A DNA stretch of 64,000 bases from Methanoculleus sp. UBA208 (GCF_002498065.1 NZ_DAFZ01000109.1:11190-75189), one strand, 5' to 3'. Shown: positions 17,679-27,607, numbered from the stretch's first letter. Notes: generated by a model not told the origin, from the letters alone. Numbers and translations: made by a program.

Positions 17679-19183
17679 CGCCGCCGCCTCCCGCCGAAGA
17701 GCTTTCCGAGATCGATCGCCGAGAGGATGCCGACCACCCGGTTCGTCGCGTCAACCACGGGAAGCGCGCTGATGTTGTTTTGCTCCAGTTTCCGGGCGGC
17801 GATGTCCACCGGCTCGTCGGCTGTCGTCTTGATCACCTTCCGGGTCATGATGTCCTTCACCTGCCGCAGCCTCCCGTCCGTCACCACTGCCTTCGAGACG
17901 TCGTAGGTGGTGATGATCCCGACCAGCGTGCCGTTCCCATCGAGGACCGGGAGATGGTTCGTCTCGTCCCGCAGAAGCCGCTTTGCCGCCACCCGGATCT
18001 CCTCGTCTTCCGTGATGCTGATCACCTGCCGGTTCATGATGTCGCGGACGCGGGGGGTGACGGCCGTCTCCCGCATGGGCTTTGAGCGCTTTGCCGGGTC
18101 GATCCGCCGGGTGGGAAGTGCAAGTTCCATCTTCCCCGCCTCAATCCAGGCCTTCAGTTCCTGTGCCACCGCCCGTGCCTGCCGGTAGCTGGAGAGCGAC
18201 GACGTCCGGACGGTCTCGCCGCCGATCTCGACGGACCCGCTCCTTAAGTCGGCGTAACTGACCGTTGCGAGCGACGGCCGGTCCCGCCGGGGCGTGCCGA
18301 AATCGATGATGTCGGTCAGGATATCCTCGTCCCGCACTGCGGTGCTCCGGACGATCCCGGTATCGAGCACCGGTATCGGGATGCCGACGCCGACATACAT
18401 CGTCACGCCGTAGCCGTTCATCACCGCGGCGCGCAGGAACTCCTGCCGCATCTGCTTCATGTCCCCGGCGACCATCAGGTTCCCGAATCCGCCGCCCGCC
18501 GAGTGCTGGGTGCCTTCTCCGACGATCATGCCCTCTCCCCCGGCAAGGAAGATCGGGACGCCGCTCCCGATGACCCGGAAGCCGGGGTCGTTTGCGAGCG
18601 GCGAGAGGGTTCCTGCGCCGGAGTAGGAGACGTTGCCGCACCGCGGGAGGAGCGTCCCCATGTAGGTGTTGAGTGTCCGGTCGGTGGCGTTCGAGGCTGC
18701 GTTGTAGCGCTGGAAGGCGTTTCTCGGGTTGACCATGACCGCCTGGTTCATGTCATCGAGCAGCAGTTCCGTCGTGATGCTCCGGCGCGGGTAGCAGTCG
18801 GTCCCGCGGGAGGTTGCCCGCAGTTCGACGGTGCCCCCTGCCACGAGTTCTTCGAGGACGTGGGCGCCGCCGTAGAGGTGGTCTTTGGACTCGGCCTCCT
18901 CTGTTGCGCCCAGGTAGGCGTCGACCGCCGCGATTCCTGCATATGCTTCAACGTCGTTGAGCCAGACGCGCTCCATCCGGATGGGGGGGTCGGCGTGCCC
19001 GAAGTTGAAGAAGGCACCGGTAGAGCACATTGCCCCGAACGTCCCGGTCGTGACGACGTCGACCTCCGCCAGTGCCCCTTCCTCTCCCAGCTCGTCGACG
19101 ATGCCCGGCATCTCTTCGGCGGTAACGATTCGTGCAGTACCGTCGCGTATCCGGGCATTGATGAGGTCGAGGGACTTTTCCAT
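17675..19183 (-). CDS. COG1900 (DUF39) - CBS protein, L-aspartate semialdehyde sulfurtransferase
   Basis: 502 residues. DUF39/HcyBio domain at about 5-370 and two CBS motifs at about 385-500 (VRDIMNRQVISI, VKDIMTRKVIKT). Cys53 in TFGAMCSTG and Cys130 in RGTDCYPRR sit where conserved cysteines of the Methanosarcina homologue are reported. The enzyme makes homocysteine from aspartate semialdehyde and sulfide in methanogens. CBS domains often sense adenosyl ligands such as SAM, a plausible feedback point (inference). It is the first gene of a three-gene operon. Confidence 0.93.
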   Translation of the reverse strand: MEKSLDLINARIRDGTARIVTAEEMPGIVDELGEEGALAEVDVVTTGTFGAMCSTGAFFNFGHADPPIRMERVWLNDVEAYAGIAAVDAYLGATEEAESKDHLYGGAHVLEELVAGGTVELRATSRGTDCYPRRSITTELLLDDMNQAVMVNPRNAFQRYNAASNATDRTLNTYMGTLLPRCGNVSYSGAGTLSPLANDPGFRVIGSGVPIFLAGGEGMIVGEGTQHSAGGGFGNLMVAGDMKQMRQEFLRAAVMNGYGVTMYVGVGIPIPVLDTGIVRSTAVRDEDILTDIIDFGTPRRDRPSLATVSYADLRSGSVEIGGETVRTSSLSSYRQARAVAQELKAWIEAGKMELALPTRRIDPAKRSKPMRETAVTPRVRDIMNRQVISITEDEEIRVAAKRLLRDETNHLPVLDGNGTLVGIITTYDVSKAVVTDGRLRQVKDIMTRKVIKTTADEPVDIAARKLEQNNISALPVVDATNRVVGILSAIDLGKLFGGRRRR

Positions 19184-19204
19184 GAACGTATATTCATTTT
19201 GGAA

Positions 19205-19238
19205 TATTTATAGGTGTTGATTATTACTTTAGGTAATA
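19205..19238 (-). promoter_or_regulatory. Promoter and possible operator of the homocysteine operon
   Basis: On the minus strand, TATAAATA (19205-19212) is centred about 26 bases before the ATG at 19183, predicting a leaderless transcript. Just upstream is the inverted repeat TATTAC-TTTAG-GTAATA (plus-strand 19222-19238) with 6-bp arms. Its place upstream of the TATA/BRE region suits an activator or repressor of methionine-related genes; the regulator is not identified. Confidence 0.5.
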
Positions 19239-19352
19239 TTGTGCGGGGGTACGCAGGCATTCGGGCAGGGTCGATCCGGTGTAGCCTTCAAAAGATGCGC
19301 ATCAGGCGTTTCTTCCCATTCGGGCCGAAAAAAGAGGTGGGGTTTTCCGCGT

Positions 19353-20651
19353 TCAGTCCCGCCTGTGCAGGGCAACGACGAGGCCGAGGATGCCGAGCGC
19401 CCCCACCACGGCAAAGGGCGCTACGCCCGCGTGGGGTGCCTGGGTCGGCACGGGCGAGAGCGAGGCTGAGGCCGAGGCGGTGCTTCCGGCACCGACCTGG
19501 ACGCTGGTCGACCAGTCGCTGTAACCGCCGAGCGCCACCCTGACCGCGTGGGTGCCGGTGGAAATGCCGTCGACGGTCAGCGGGGTGATGCCCTTATAGG
19601 CGTTGTCGATGTAGACCTCGGCCCCCGACGGGGAGGAGGTGACCGAGATCGAGCCCGTCGAGGTCGACTGGCCGGGCTGGAGCGTCGCGGTGACGTGGCT
19701 CGTTGTCGCCCCGCTGACGACGACCCCTGTCGTGTAGTCCTGGTAGCCGGAAAGGGCTACCCTGACGGTATGGGAGCCGACCACGACGTTCGAGATCGTG
19801 TACACTCCGGCCGAGGGGGTCTTGCCCTGGTACTTGTCGTCAAGGAAGACGTCTGCCCCTGCCGGGTAGGAGACCACGTCGATAGCGCCGGTGGTCTCGG
19901 AGGGAACGGCCGTCAGGTAAGCGTTGACGTAACTGGTCACACCGGGGCTCACGGTCACGGTCGACTTCCAGCCGTAGTAGCCGGAAAGGTCGAGCTCGAG
20001 GTTGTGCTTCGCGGCCGAGACGCTCGTGAGCGTCAGGGGCGTCCGGCCCTTATAGACGCCGTCCATGTAGACGTACGCGCCGGAAGGGGAGGAAGTGACC
20101 TTGATCGACCCGTACTGCTCGATCGGGGTCAGGGTGAACTTGATGTTCGACTGCTGCCCCGCCTTGACCGTGACGGTGGCATAATCGGACTGGTAGCCCG
20201 AGTGATCGGCCTCAAGGGAGTAGGTGCCCGGGGAGAGGTCCTTGATCGTGAGCGGCGCAACGCCCCGGTAGTTCCCGTTCAGGTAGATTGCCGAACCCGA
20301 GGGGCTCGACGTGACGTAGATCGAGCCGGAGGTCTCGACCGGCTGCAGCGTCGCGTAAACGTCTACGGTCTGGCCTGCCGCGGGGCTCGAGGGCAGGCTG
20401 CCGGAGTACGAGTGGTAGCCGCTCTTCTCGACGCGGTAGGAGCTGTAGGGCGTCCCGGTGGAGTAGACCGGGACATCGAGCGATCCCCCGTACGTAGTGC
20501 CCTGGTACTGTCCGTCGAAGTACACGTCGGCACCGTCGACGTTGCAGTGGACGCGGTACCATCCTTCATCTCCCCCTATCTGTGCGGATACGGCAGGGAT
20601 GCCGGCGCAGATGACGAGGAGCGTCATTCCGATGATGAGAGTTCTCAACAT
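19353..20651 (-). CDS. Exported PEGA-repeat surface protein with C-terminal membrane anchor
   Basis: 432 residues. Signal peptide MLRTLIIGMTLLVICAG with likely cleavage after VSA, then about five PEGA-type repeats of roughly 70-75 residues (each with SSPSGA.VY.D..YKG.TPLT.....G.H and GY...). A Ser/Ala/Pro-rich linker leads to one transmembrane helix (about 408-428) and a short basic end HRRD. PEGA domains are extracellular beta modules common in methanogen surface layers. Internal repeats make this gene prone to recombination. The start was chosen for the signal peptide; codons upstream are not signal-like. Confidence 0.9.
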   Translation of the reverse strand: MLRTLIIGMTLLVICAGIPAVSAQIGGDEGWYRVHCNVDGADVYFDGQYQGTTYGGSLDVPVYSTGTPYSSYRVEKSGYHSYSGSLPSSPAAGQTVDVYATLQPVETSGSIYVTSSPSGSAIYLNGNYRGVAPLTIKDLSPGTYSLEADHSGYQSDYATVTVKAGQQSNIKFTLTPIEQYGSIKVTSSPSGAYVYMDGVYKGRTPLTLTSVSAAKHNLELDLSGYYGWKSTVTVSPGVTSYVNAYLTAVPSETTGAIDVVSYPAGADVFLDDKYQGKTPSAGVYTISNVVVGSHTVRVALSGYQDYTTGVVVSGATTSHVTATLQPGQSTSTGSISVTSSPSGAEVYIDNAYKGITPLTVDGISTGTHAVRVALGGYSDWSTSVQVGAGSTASASASLSPVPTQAPHAGVAPFAVVGALGILGLVVALHRRD

Positions 20652-20867
20652 GATCCATCTCCGATAGACGATAAGCGAATATCGGGTTTTTCGGGGATAA
20701 CTATTTCCATTTGATCTACCCATTCTCCTCGGCCTTTCGACGATATCGGGCCTTTTGCCCCAGAAAGAGATCAAAACGTCCTGTAACACGAACGTTCGCC
20801 CGGCCCGAACGGCCGCCGGCGCCCTCGTTCATCCTTTTTATCCGGGGACGTCTAAACGGGGTACTGC

Positions 20868-21578
20868 ATGGATATCCTGAGGTTCATCGCCGCACTGGAG
20901 CAGGTCGCTCCGCCCGAACTGGCCGAAGAATACGATGCCGGGAGGATCGGCCTCGTCGTCGAGGGGAAGGACGAGATCGAGACCGTCTGCTGTGCGCTCG
21001 ATGCCACGCAGAAGGTCGTGGATGCCGCAGTTCTCGCCGGCGCCGATATGCTGGTCGTCCACCATACGCCCCTCTGGAGCCCGGTCACGGCGGTCAGGGG
21101 CCCGACGTCGCACCTGCTCCGGGCACTCCTCTCCGCCGATATGAACCTCTACGTCATGCACACGAACTTCGACCATGCCGAGGGCGGGGTCAACGACGTC
21201 CTGGCATCAAGGCTCGGTCTTTCGCGGACGGAGCGGATGGCCGCCGGCCTCGTCGGCGACTGCTCCCTCGATGCCCGGGAGATCGCCCGCCGCCTCCCCG
21301 GCGGGGGGATCCGGGTTTACGGGGAAACCGGGACGATCCGGCGGCTCGCCGTCGTGGGGGGGAGCGGGTTCGATCCCGACCTGATCGGGGAGGCCGTCGA
21401 CCTCGGGGCGGAAGCGTTCCTCTCGGCGGAACTCAAGCACAGCACGGCCCGTGCATCGCCCATACCCTGCCTCGAAGCCACCCACTACGCGCTCGAGGCC
21501 CCTGCCATGGAAGTTCTCGCGTCCCGCATGGGGTGGCATTATATCCCTGATCCGCCACACGTAGTGGTAGTTCCATGA
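20868..21578 (+). CDS. Nif3-like dinuclear-metal-centre protein
   Basis: 236 residues. Metal ligands of the Nif3/DUF34 family are visible: His65-His66 in VVHHTPLW, Asp102 in HTNFDHAEGG and a late HY..E pair (ATHYALEAPAME). The family forms toroidal hexamers; some members are annotated as GTP cyclohydrolase-like, but the archaeal role is not firmly known. A TATA-like TTTTTAT near 20834 lies about 30 bases before the ATG. It overlaps the SWIM gene by 4 bp, so both are co-expressed, with AlaRS next. Confidence 0.9.
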   Translation: MDILRFIAALEQVAPPELAEEYDAGRIGLVVEGKDEIETVCCALDATQKVVDAAVLAGADMLVVHHTPLWSPVTAVRGPTSHLLRALLSADMNLYVMHTNFDHAEGGVNDVLASRLGLSRTERMAAGLVGDCSLDAREIARRLPGGGIRVYGETGTIRRLAVVGGSGFDPDLIGEAVDLGAEAFLSAELKHSTARASPIPCLEATHYALEAPAMEVLASRMGWHYIPDPPHVVVVP

Positions 21579-21892
21579 GGGGCATCTGGCAGAGGATCGA
21601 GCGGGACCGGGCGCTGACGCCGGAGTTCCGCACCTGCATCGAGCGTGTCTACGGGGAGCGGGGAAGAAAAGCGCTCGAAGCCGTCGACGAAGGGCAGGTA
21701 AAACGTTACCGCGACTTCTTCATCGTTGTGGGCCGGAGCAACGAGTATATCGTCGAAGGCGACTTCTGCACCTGCAGCGACTTTCTCTTCCGGGGACGCG
21801 AATGCTGGCACATCCTTGCGGTACGCATCGCCGAGCGGACGGGATTATATGAATCCTACGACCTCTGGTACCAGGACACCTGGAAACCTTGA
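21575..21892 (+). CDS. SWIM zinc-finger protein
   Basis: 105 residues. The SWIM motif CxC...CxH is complete: Cys65, Cys67, Cys77, His79 within EGDFCTCSDF and ECWHILAV. SWIM domains bind nucleic acids or proteins and in archaea are often found with repair or RecA-like factors. The ATG overlaps the Nif3-like stop (ATGA). The small size and absence of other domains suggest an accessory factor. Confidence 0.88.
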   Translation: MRGIWQRIERDRALTPEFRTCIERVYGERGRKALEAVDEGQVKRYRDFFIVVGRSNEYIVEGDFCTCSDFLFRGRECWHILAVRIAERTGLYESYDLWYQDTWKP

Positions 21893-21953
21893 ACAATCTG
21901 CACAAACAACTATATCGGTCACAATCATACCAATTTATGCTGCGTGATTTTCA

Positions 21954-24698
21954 ATGCTCGAGGAAGAATATACGCTCGATTATTTCAGGTCCGAAGGGTT
22001 TGAGCGGAAGGTCTGCAAGAGTTGCGGGGCGGCCTTCTGGACCCGGGACCCCGAACAAGAGTTCTGCGGCGACGCTCCGTGTGTAACGTATAACTTCATC
22101 GGCAACCCGGTCTTCAAACCCCATAGCGTTGATGAGATGCGGGAGGCGTTCCTCTCGTTCTTTGAGCGGCACGGTCATACACGCCTCGAACGATACCCCG
22201 TAGCCGCCCGGTGGAGAGACGATATTTATCTCACCATCGCGTCCATCGCCGACTTCCAGCCGTTTGTCACGAGCGGGGTCGTCCCCCCGCCGGCGAACCC
22301 GCTGACCATCTCCCAGCCCTGCATCCGGTTAAACGACCTCGACTCCGTCGGAAGGTCGGGGCGCCACCTGACGCTCTTTGAGATGATGGCGCATCACGCC
22401 TTCAACACCCCCGAGGAGCAGATCTACTGGAAGGATGAGACGGTCGCCCTCTGCGACGAGTTCATCATGTCCATCGGGGGCGATCTCGACCGGGTCAGCT
22501 ACAAGGAGCACCCGTGGTACGGCGGCGGGAACGCCGGCGCCTCCGTCGAGGTGCTCATCGGCGGCCTCGAGGTCGCGACGCTGGTCTTCATGAACCTCGG
22601 GCGGCAGAAGACCGATCAGCCGCCCGTCGACGTGAACGGGGTGCCCTACTACCCGATGCGGCTCAAGATCGTGGATACCGGCTACGGCCTTGAACGGTTC
22701 GTCTGGGCTTCGAAGGGTTCGCCGACGATCTACGACGCGGTATTCCCGGAGATGGTGAGCCGCCTGATGCATTCGGCCCATCTCGAGAACCTCCTCGACA
22801 ACCCCGAGTTCACGAAGATCATGGGGCTCAGCGCCCGGTTCGCCGGGGTCATGGACATCTCCGGGACGAACCTTTACAACCTCCGCAAAAAGGTCGCCGA
22901 GGCGATCGACGTACCCGTCGAACGGCTGGAGCGGATCGTCGTCCCGATCGAGAAGGTCTACTCGATCGCCGATCACACCCGCTGCCTCGCCTACATGCTC
23001 GGCGACTGCATCGTCCCCTCGAATGTCCGGGAGGGGTATCTCGCCCGGCTCGTGCTTCGCCGGACGCTCCGGATGATGAACGACCTCTCGATGGATGACG
23101 ACCTCGCCGACCTGATCGAGGCGCAGATGCAGATCGTGGGAGTCGAGAACTTCGAGCAGGACGCCGATGTGGTCAGGGAGATCGTGGAGAACGAGGAGGC
23201 GAGGTACGCAAGCACTCTCGAGCGCGGGACCCGGATCGTCCAGAAGATCGCCCGGAACTACAAGGCAAAGAGTTCCCGGGTTCCCCTCACGGAAGTCATC
23301 ACCCTCTACGATTCGCACGGCATCCCGCCCGAGATGATAAGGGATGTCGCTGCCGCCGAGGGTGCCGTCGTGGAGATCCCCGACAACTTCTACTCGCTGA
23401 TCGCCGAGTCTCACTCGGAGGCGCAGAAGGAGGTGAAGGGCGAGGACCCGCTTGCCCGCTACCGCGAGCGGGCGAAAGCGCTCCCCCCGACAAAGAAGCT
23501 CTATTACGAACTCCCGAACGAGATCGAGTTCGAAGCGATGGTGCTGGACTACTTCGACGGGATGGCGGTGCTGGACCAGACGCTCTTCTATCCCGAGGGC
23601 GGCGGCCAGCCGTCCGATACCGGCACCCTGGTAACGTCCGAGAGCATGGTGCGGGTGGAGGAAGCCGTGAAACTCGGAGAGGTCATCCTCCACCGGGTCA
23701 CGGGCGGTCCCCTGAAGCGGGGCGACCGGGTGAAGGGCATGGTCGACGAGGAGCGCCGGTGGTCGCTGATGCGCCACCACACGGCGACCCACGTTCTCCT
23801 CCACGCCGCTCAGCAGGTGCTCGGCGTCCACGTGCACCAGGCGGGCGCCCAGAAGGGGAGCGACGCTTCCCGCCTGGACATCCGGCATTACACGCATATC
23901 ACGCCTGAAGAGCTCAGGAGAATCGAGATTGAGGCGAACCGCCTGGTCATGGCCGACACGCCGGTCTATGTCCATGTCGAGGAGCGGACGAAGGCCGAAC
24001 AGAAGTACGGGTTCGGCCTCTACCAGGGCGGCGTCCCGCCGGGCCGGGAGATCAGGACGGTGCAGGTCGGCGCCGACGTGCAGGCGTGTGCGGGAACGCA
24101 CGTCCGGACGACCGGCGAGATCGGGCCGATCCGGATCCTCGGCGTCGAGCATATCCAGGACGGCGTGGAGCGGCTGGTCTTTGCGGCCGGTATCGCCGCC
24201 GTGCATGCCGTGCAGCGCATGGAGGAACTCCTCCAGGCGTCCGCCGACGTGGTGAGCGTCCAGCCCGAGAACCTGCCGGCAACGGTAGCGCGGTTCTTTG
24301 GTGAGTGGAAGGAGCAGAAGAAAGAGATCGAACGTCTCCGGAAGAAGGTGGTGGACCTCGAGATGCGCAGTCTCGACGGCGAGATGGTGGACGGGGTCAG
24401 GGTCGTCGTCAGGCAGGTGGATGCGGCCCAGAAGGAGCTCGTCGCGCTCGCCACCACCGTCGCCGACGAGGGCGGCGTGGCGCTCTTTGCGTCGGGAGAC
24501 GGTAACGTGAAGGTTGTGGCAGCGTCGGGCGCACCGGCGGTGAACGCCGTCGATATCGTGCGGGAGGCCTGCGGCATCCTCGGCGGGAAGGGCGGCGGCA
24601 AGCCGAACCTTGCGCAGGGCGCAGGCCCGGACATCTCCCGGCTCGAAGAGGCGCTCGAGCACGGGCGCAACAGAATTATCGAAGCACTCCATGGCTGA
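21954..24698 (+). CDS. alaS: Alanyl-tRNA synthetase (archaeal type)
   Basis: 914 residues, normal for archaeal AlaRS. The N-terminal zinc-binding extension (CKSC...FCGDAPC, about 21-43) is typical of archaea. The class II catalytic core follows (about 60-330), then an editing domain with HHTATHVLLHA (about 605-615) and CAGTH near 713, and a C-terminal DHHA1-like domain with GGKGGGKPNLAQG. It charges tRNA-Ala and clears mischarged Ser or Gly. It overlaps the next gene by 8 bp. A TATA-like CAATTTATG near 21929 lies about 25 bases before the ATG. Confidence 0.97.
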   Translation: MLEEEYTLDYFRSEGFERKVCKSCGAAFWTRDPEQEFCGDAPCVTYNFIGNPVFKPHSVDEMREAFLSFFERHGHTRLERYPVAARWRDDIYLTIASIADFQPFVTSGVVPPPANPLTISQPCIRLNDLDSVGRSGRHLTLFEMMAHHAFNTPEEQIYWKDETVALCDEFIMSIGGDLDRVSYKEHPWYGGGNAGASVEVLIGGLEVATLVFMNLGRQKTDQPPVDVNGVPYYPMRLKIVDTGYGLERFVWASKGSPTIYDAVFPEMVSRLMHSAHLENLLDNPEFTKIMGLSARFAGVMDISGTNLYNLRKKVAEAIDVPVERLERIVVPIEKVYSIADHTRCLAYMLGDCIVPSNVREGYLARLVLRRTLRMMNDLSMDDDLADLIEAQMQIVGVENFEQDADVVREIVENEEARYASTLERGTRIVQKIARNYKAKSSRVPLTEVITLYDSHGIPPEMIRDVAAAEGAVVEIPDNFYSLIAESHSEAQKEVKGEDPLARYRERAKALPPTKKLYYELPNEIEFEAMVLDYFDGMAVLDQTLFYPEGGGQPSDTGTLVTSESMVRVEEAVKLGEVILHRVTGGPLKRGDRVKGMVDEERRWSLMRHHTATHVLLHAAQQVLGVHVHQAGAQKGSDASRLDIRHYTHITPEELRRIEIEANRLVMADTPVYVHVEERTKAEQKYGFGLYQGGVPPGREIRTVQVGADVQACAGTHVRTTGEIGPIRILGVEHIQDGVERLVFAAGIAAVHAVQRMEELLQASADVVSVQPENLPATVARFFGEWKEQKKEIERLRKKVVDLEMRSLDGEMVDGVRVVVRQVDAAQKELVALATTVADEGGVALFASGDGNVKVVAASGAPAVNAVDIVREACGILGGKGGGKPNLAQGAGPDISRLEEALEHGRNRIIEALHG

Positions 24699-25350
24699 CG
24701 ATGTGGTAGTTATCCAGCCGGGCGATGAGCGGGCACAGAAGATCGCCCGGGCAATGGCGAGCCAGACGGCGAACGCGATCATCCAGGCCTTCGGCGGCGG
24801 GCCGCTGACGTCGTCGGAGGTTGCCCGGCAGATGAAGATCCCGATCACCACCGCTTCCTACCACATCGAAAACCTCCTCGACGCCGGGCTTCTTGAGGTA
24901 ATGGAGACCCGCTGGAGCGAGAAAGGGCGCGAGGTGAAGGTCTACGGCCTCGCGAACCAGGTCCTCATCATCGCGTCGCCGGCAAGCGATCTCCGGTCGG
25001 TGTTGCAGAAGTACGCGACGCTCTTTGGAGTCGTCGTCCTCGCGAGCCTCGGGCTCTGGGCAATCCTCCCGGCGGTGCTGCCGCTCGGCGGCTTTTCGCC
25101 CGCCCCAAGGTTGGTTTCCGAAAACGGGGAGAAATACACCGGCGGCACCGGTGAGGACGTCTCGACGCTCCAGAGCCCCGCCTTCGATGGCGCCGGGGTG
25201 CCGCCGGTCCACGACCTGGTGATGGGTTTCTTCTTCGGCGCCTGTGCGGTGCTGCTGGCGCTGCTGGTCTACGAGGTCTACTACTGGTGGCGCACCTCCC
25301 CGCGCTGCAGGGTGGAAAATGAGCCCGAGCAGGTAAAAAAAGTCAGGTGA
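24691..25350 (+). CDS. Membrane-anchored winged-helix (ArsR-like) regulator
   Basis: 219 residues from MADDVVVIQP. An N-terminal ArsR-type winged helix (about 20-95, with SSEVARQMKIPITTASYHIE as recognition region) is followed by two transmembrane helices (about 112-135 and 180-203) separated by a loop of about 45 residues with low-complexity Gly/Thr sequence. Methanogens have several such DNA-binding proteins tethered to the membrane. It overlaps alaS by 8 bp, so its expression is tied to AlaRS. The signal is unknown. Confidence 0.82.
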   Translation: MADDVVVIQPGDERAQKIARAMASQTANAIIQAFGGGPLTSSEVARQMKIPITTASYHIENLLDAGLLEVMETRWSEKGREVKVYGLANQVLIIASPASDLRSVLQKYATLFGVVVLASLGLWAILPAVLPLGGFSPAPRLVSENGEKYTGGTGEDVSTLQSPAFDGAGVPPVHDLVMGFFFGACAVLLALLVYEVYYWWRTSPRCRVENEPEQVKKVR

Positions 25351-25365
25351 GAGGTTTTCGGGTTT

Positions 25366-25494
25366 TTATCGCCGCCCCCCTGCAACTCCGGCTTGTGGCT
25401 GTTTTCCGGTTCCTGCTTCAACTTTTGCCCCGCATTTTGGGCATCGCGTCTTCTTCGGGTTGATCTCTGCACCGCAACTGTAGCATTTCGGCAT
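25366..25494 (-). CDS. Small zinc-ribbon protein (42 aa)
   Basis: Forty-two residues from the ATG at 25492-25494, preceded by GGTGAG six bases upstream. Cys4, Cys7, Cys18 and Cys21 form two CxxC knuckles (CYSCGAEINPKKTRCPKCG), a zinc ribbon. The rest is a short Gly/Gln-rich tail. Such minimal ribbons are frequent in archaea, and the function is unknown. It converges with the membrane winged-helix gene, 15 bp apart. Confidence 0.75.
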   Translation of the reverse strand: MPKCYSCGAEINPKKTRCPKCGAKVEAGTGKQPQAGVAGGRR

Positions 25495-25822
25495 GGTGTC
25501 TCACCACACTGCGCCTGATGCTGTTCTTATGTCATAAGGGTATCCTATGGAGAATCCTGTCACGGCCCCTGCTGCAGGCCGACGTGCGCCGTATTGCCTA
25601 CCGGCCCGTATGATGGCCCGGTCTCCGTGTTCTCCGGAGGGGGCTGGCAGGGATCGGGACGCGGGCATCGCGATCGTCCGTACCATCTGTGCACCCTTTC
25701 AACCCGTTTTTCCGGCTCTTTTTGTCCAATATCCTCTGATGTTGATTCTCCGGGATTTTTTTGTGCCCGACATATATTTGAATATGGATAAAAATATAAC
25801 ACCTGCTCGTCAACCATGATCC
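25495..25822. promoter_or_regulatory. Divergent intergenic region with AT-rich promoter of the DUF2179-like gene
   Basis: 328 bp. The right end is strongly AT-rich, with CATATATTTG at 25771-25780 and AAAATATAAC near 25791-25800. The second is about 27 bases before the ATG at 25823, consistent with a leaderless start. No gene was recognised in 25495-25770. Confidence 0.45.
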
Positions 25823-26422
25823 ATGCTCGCCATCGTCCCGGAGATTGACCCGGAGGTCTTCTCGCTGGTCGTAATCCCGGTGTTCATCTTTCTCGCGCGT
25901 ATCTGCGACGTTACCATCGGGACGATGCGGATCATCTTCGTCTCCCGGGGGATGAAGGTGATCGCCCCGGTCCTTGGATTCTTCGAGATCTTCATCTGGA
26001 TCGTTGCCGTCGGCCAGATCTTTCAGAACCTCACGAACCCCTTCAACTACTTCGCCTACGCGGCCGGGTTCGCCGCCGGGAACTACATCGGGATGCTTGT
26101 CGAGGAACGGCTGGCGATGGGGCTTGCGCTCATCCGAATCATCACCCAGCGGGATGCAACGAACCTCATCGACTACCTCCGCGCCGCCGGCTACGGGGTG
26201 ACGGTCTTCGACGCCCAGGGGAAACAGGGTCCCGGCAAGGTTCTCTTCTCGGTGGTCAAGAGAAAGAACATCCGCGACGTGGAGGACGCCATCCACGAGT
26301 TCAACCCCAAGGCGTTCTACTCGATCGAGGACGTGCGGCGGGCGGCGGAGGGGACGTTCCCGGTCACCGTGCCGGGCCCGACCCCGTTCTCCTTTGGGAG
26401 AGTCATCCGGAAGGGGAAGTGA
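25823..26422 (+). CDS. DUF2179 / UPF0316-like membrane protein
   Basis: 199 residues. Three hydrophobic segments (about 12-30, 45-65, 70-88) precede a cytosolic DUF2179-like domain (about 110-180, [19 protein letters not shown] and [20 protein letters not shown]). [20 protein letters not shown] is typical of the UPF0316 family of unknown function. The 3' end overlaps the convergent dehydrogenase gene by 20 bp. Confidence 0.85.
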   Translation: MLAIVPEIDPEVFSLVVIPVFIFLARICDVTIGTMRIIFVSRGMKVIAPVLGFFEIFIWIVAVGQIFQNLTNPFNYFAYAAGFAAGNYIGMLVEERLAMGLALIRIITQRDATNLIDYLRAAGYGVTVFDAQGKQGPGKVLFSVVKRKNIRDVEDAIHEFNPKAFYSIEDVRRAAEGTFPVTVPGPTPFSFGRVIRKGK

Positions 26423-27557
26423 CCCCTCCGTAGGTTATCCGGTAGACGGCGTTCGCCCGGTCGTCCGAGACCAGGAGCGAACCGTCGTTTGCCACCTCGA
26501 CGTCAACCGGCCGTCCCCATGCATCGCCCTCCTGGAGCCAGCCCTCCGCAAAGACGTCGTAGGAGACGGGCGTGCTGTTCTCGAGTTCGACCATCGTCAC
26601 CCGGTAGCCGATCGGCTCCGCCCGGTTCCAGGAACCGTGCTCGGCGATGAAGATCCTGTTCTCGTATTCCCTCGTGAACTGCTCGCCGGTGTAGAACCGC
26701 ATGCCAAGCGCAGCCACGTGCGGCCCGAGTTCCTGCTCCGGCGGCGTGAACTCGCTGCATGACCGCTCCGCCCCGAACTCCGGGTCGGGGATCGACCGCC
26801 CGTGGCAGTAGGGGAACCCGAAGTGCATCCCGCTCTCCGGCGCCCGGTTCAGCTCGTCTGGCGGGACGTTCTCGCCGAGCCAGTCCCGGCCGTTGTCGGT
26901 GAACCATAATACACCGGTATCCGGGTGCCAGTCGAACCCCACGGTGTTCCTGATGCCCCGTGCATAGACCTCGAGATCGGTCCCGTCCGGGTTCATCCGG
27001 AGGATGGTGCCGAACCGCTCGTCGTCGGGGTCGCAGACGTTGCAGGGCACGCCTACAGGGATGTAGAGTTTCCCGTCGGGCCCGAAGGCGATGAACTTCC
27101 ACCCGTGCGACGCGTCGTCCGGGAAGGCGTAGCTCACCACCGCCGCCTCGGGCGGGTCGGCAAGGTTCGCCTCGATATCGTCGTAGCGCAGGATGCGGCC
27201 GATCTCGGCAACGTAGAGGGAGCCGTTCCGGAGCGCAACCCCGTTCGGGGAGTCGAGACCGTTCGCGATGACGATCACTTCATCGCCCTTACCGTCGCCG
27301 TCGCGGTCGGGTATGGCGTAGACGTTCCCGGGGCCGCGGCTCCCGACGAAGAGCGTCCCGTTCGGGGACATGGTCATCGATCGCGCCCCGGTGACGTTCC
27401 CGGCATAGACGTCGATCGCAAAGCCCGGCGGGAGGGTGATCGTATCGAGCGGCAGGGTGCCGGCGGTGCCCCCCGGGGGCATCACGACGGCCACGGCGAT
27501 GCCGAGGAGGGCGAGCACCGCAACCGCGGCAAGGATGATAACAGTCCGGCGTGTCAT
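26403..27557 (-). CDS. PQQ-dependent sugar-dehydrogenase-like (GSDH family) exported protein
   Basis: 384 residues. An N-terminal transmembrane or signal anchor (about 5-27) is followed by a six-bladed propeller of the soluble glucose/sorbosone dehydrogenase family ([42 protein letters not shown]). Family enzymes oxidise sugars with PQQ, but methanogens are not known to make PQQ and the true substrate and cofactor are unknown. An acidic DRDGDGKGD loop looks like a calcium site. Confidence 0.87.
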   Translation of the reverse strand: MTRRTVIILAAVAVLALLGIAVAVVMPPGGTAGTLPLDTITLPPGFAIDVYAGNVTGARSMTMSPNGTLFVGSRGPGNVYAIPDRDGDGKGDEVIVIANGLDSPNGVALRNGSLYVAEIGRILRYDDIEANLADPPEAAVVSYAFPDDASHGWKFIAFGPDGKLYIPVGVPCNVCDPDDERFGTILRMNPDGTDLEVYARGIRNTVGFDWHPDTGVLWFTDNGRDWLGENVPPDELNRAPESGMHFGFPYCHGRSIPDPEFGAERSCSEFTPPEQELGPHVAALGMRFYTGEQFTREYENRIFIAEHGSWNRAEPIGYRVTMVELENSTPVSYDVFAEGWLQEGDAWGRPVDVEVANDGSLLVSDDRANAVYRITYGGVTSPSG

Positions 27558-27607
27558 GGAGGGTCATCTCCGGGACTCCGGATGGCGGGAGGGTATATAG
27601 GGGTTAC

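Noticed and set aside
19548..20714. 388-codon frame opposite the PEGA protein
   Set aside because: Shadow produced by the repeats of the PEGA gene.
22329..24851. 840-codon open frame opposite alaS
   Set aside because: It is the mirror frame of a conserved gene in GC-rich DNA and has no motif of its own.
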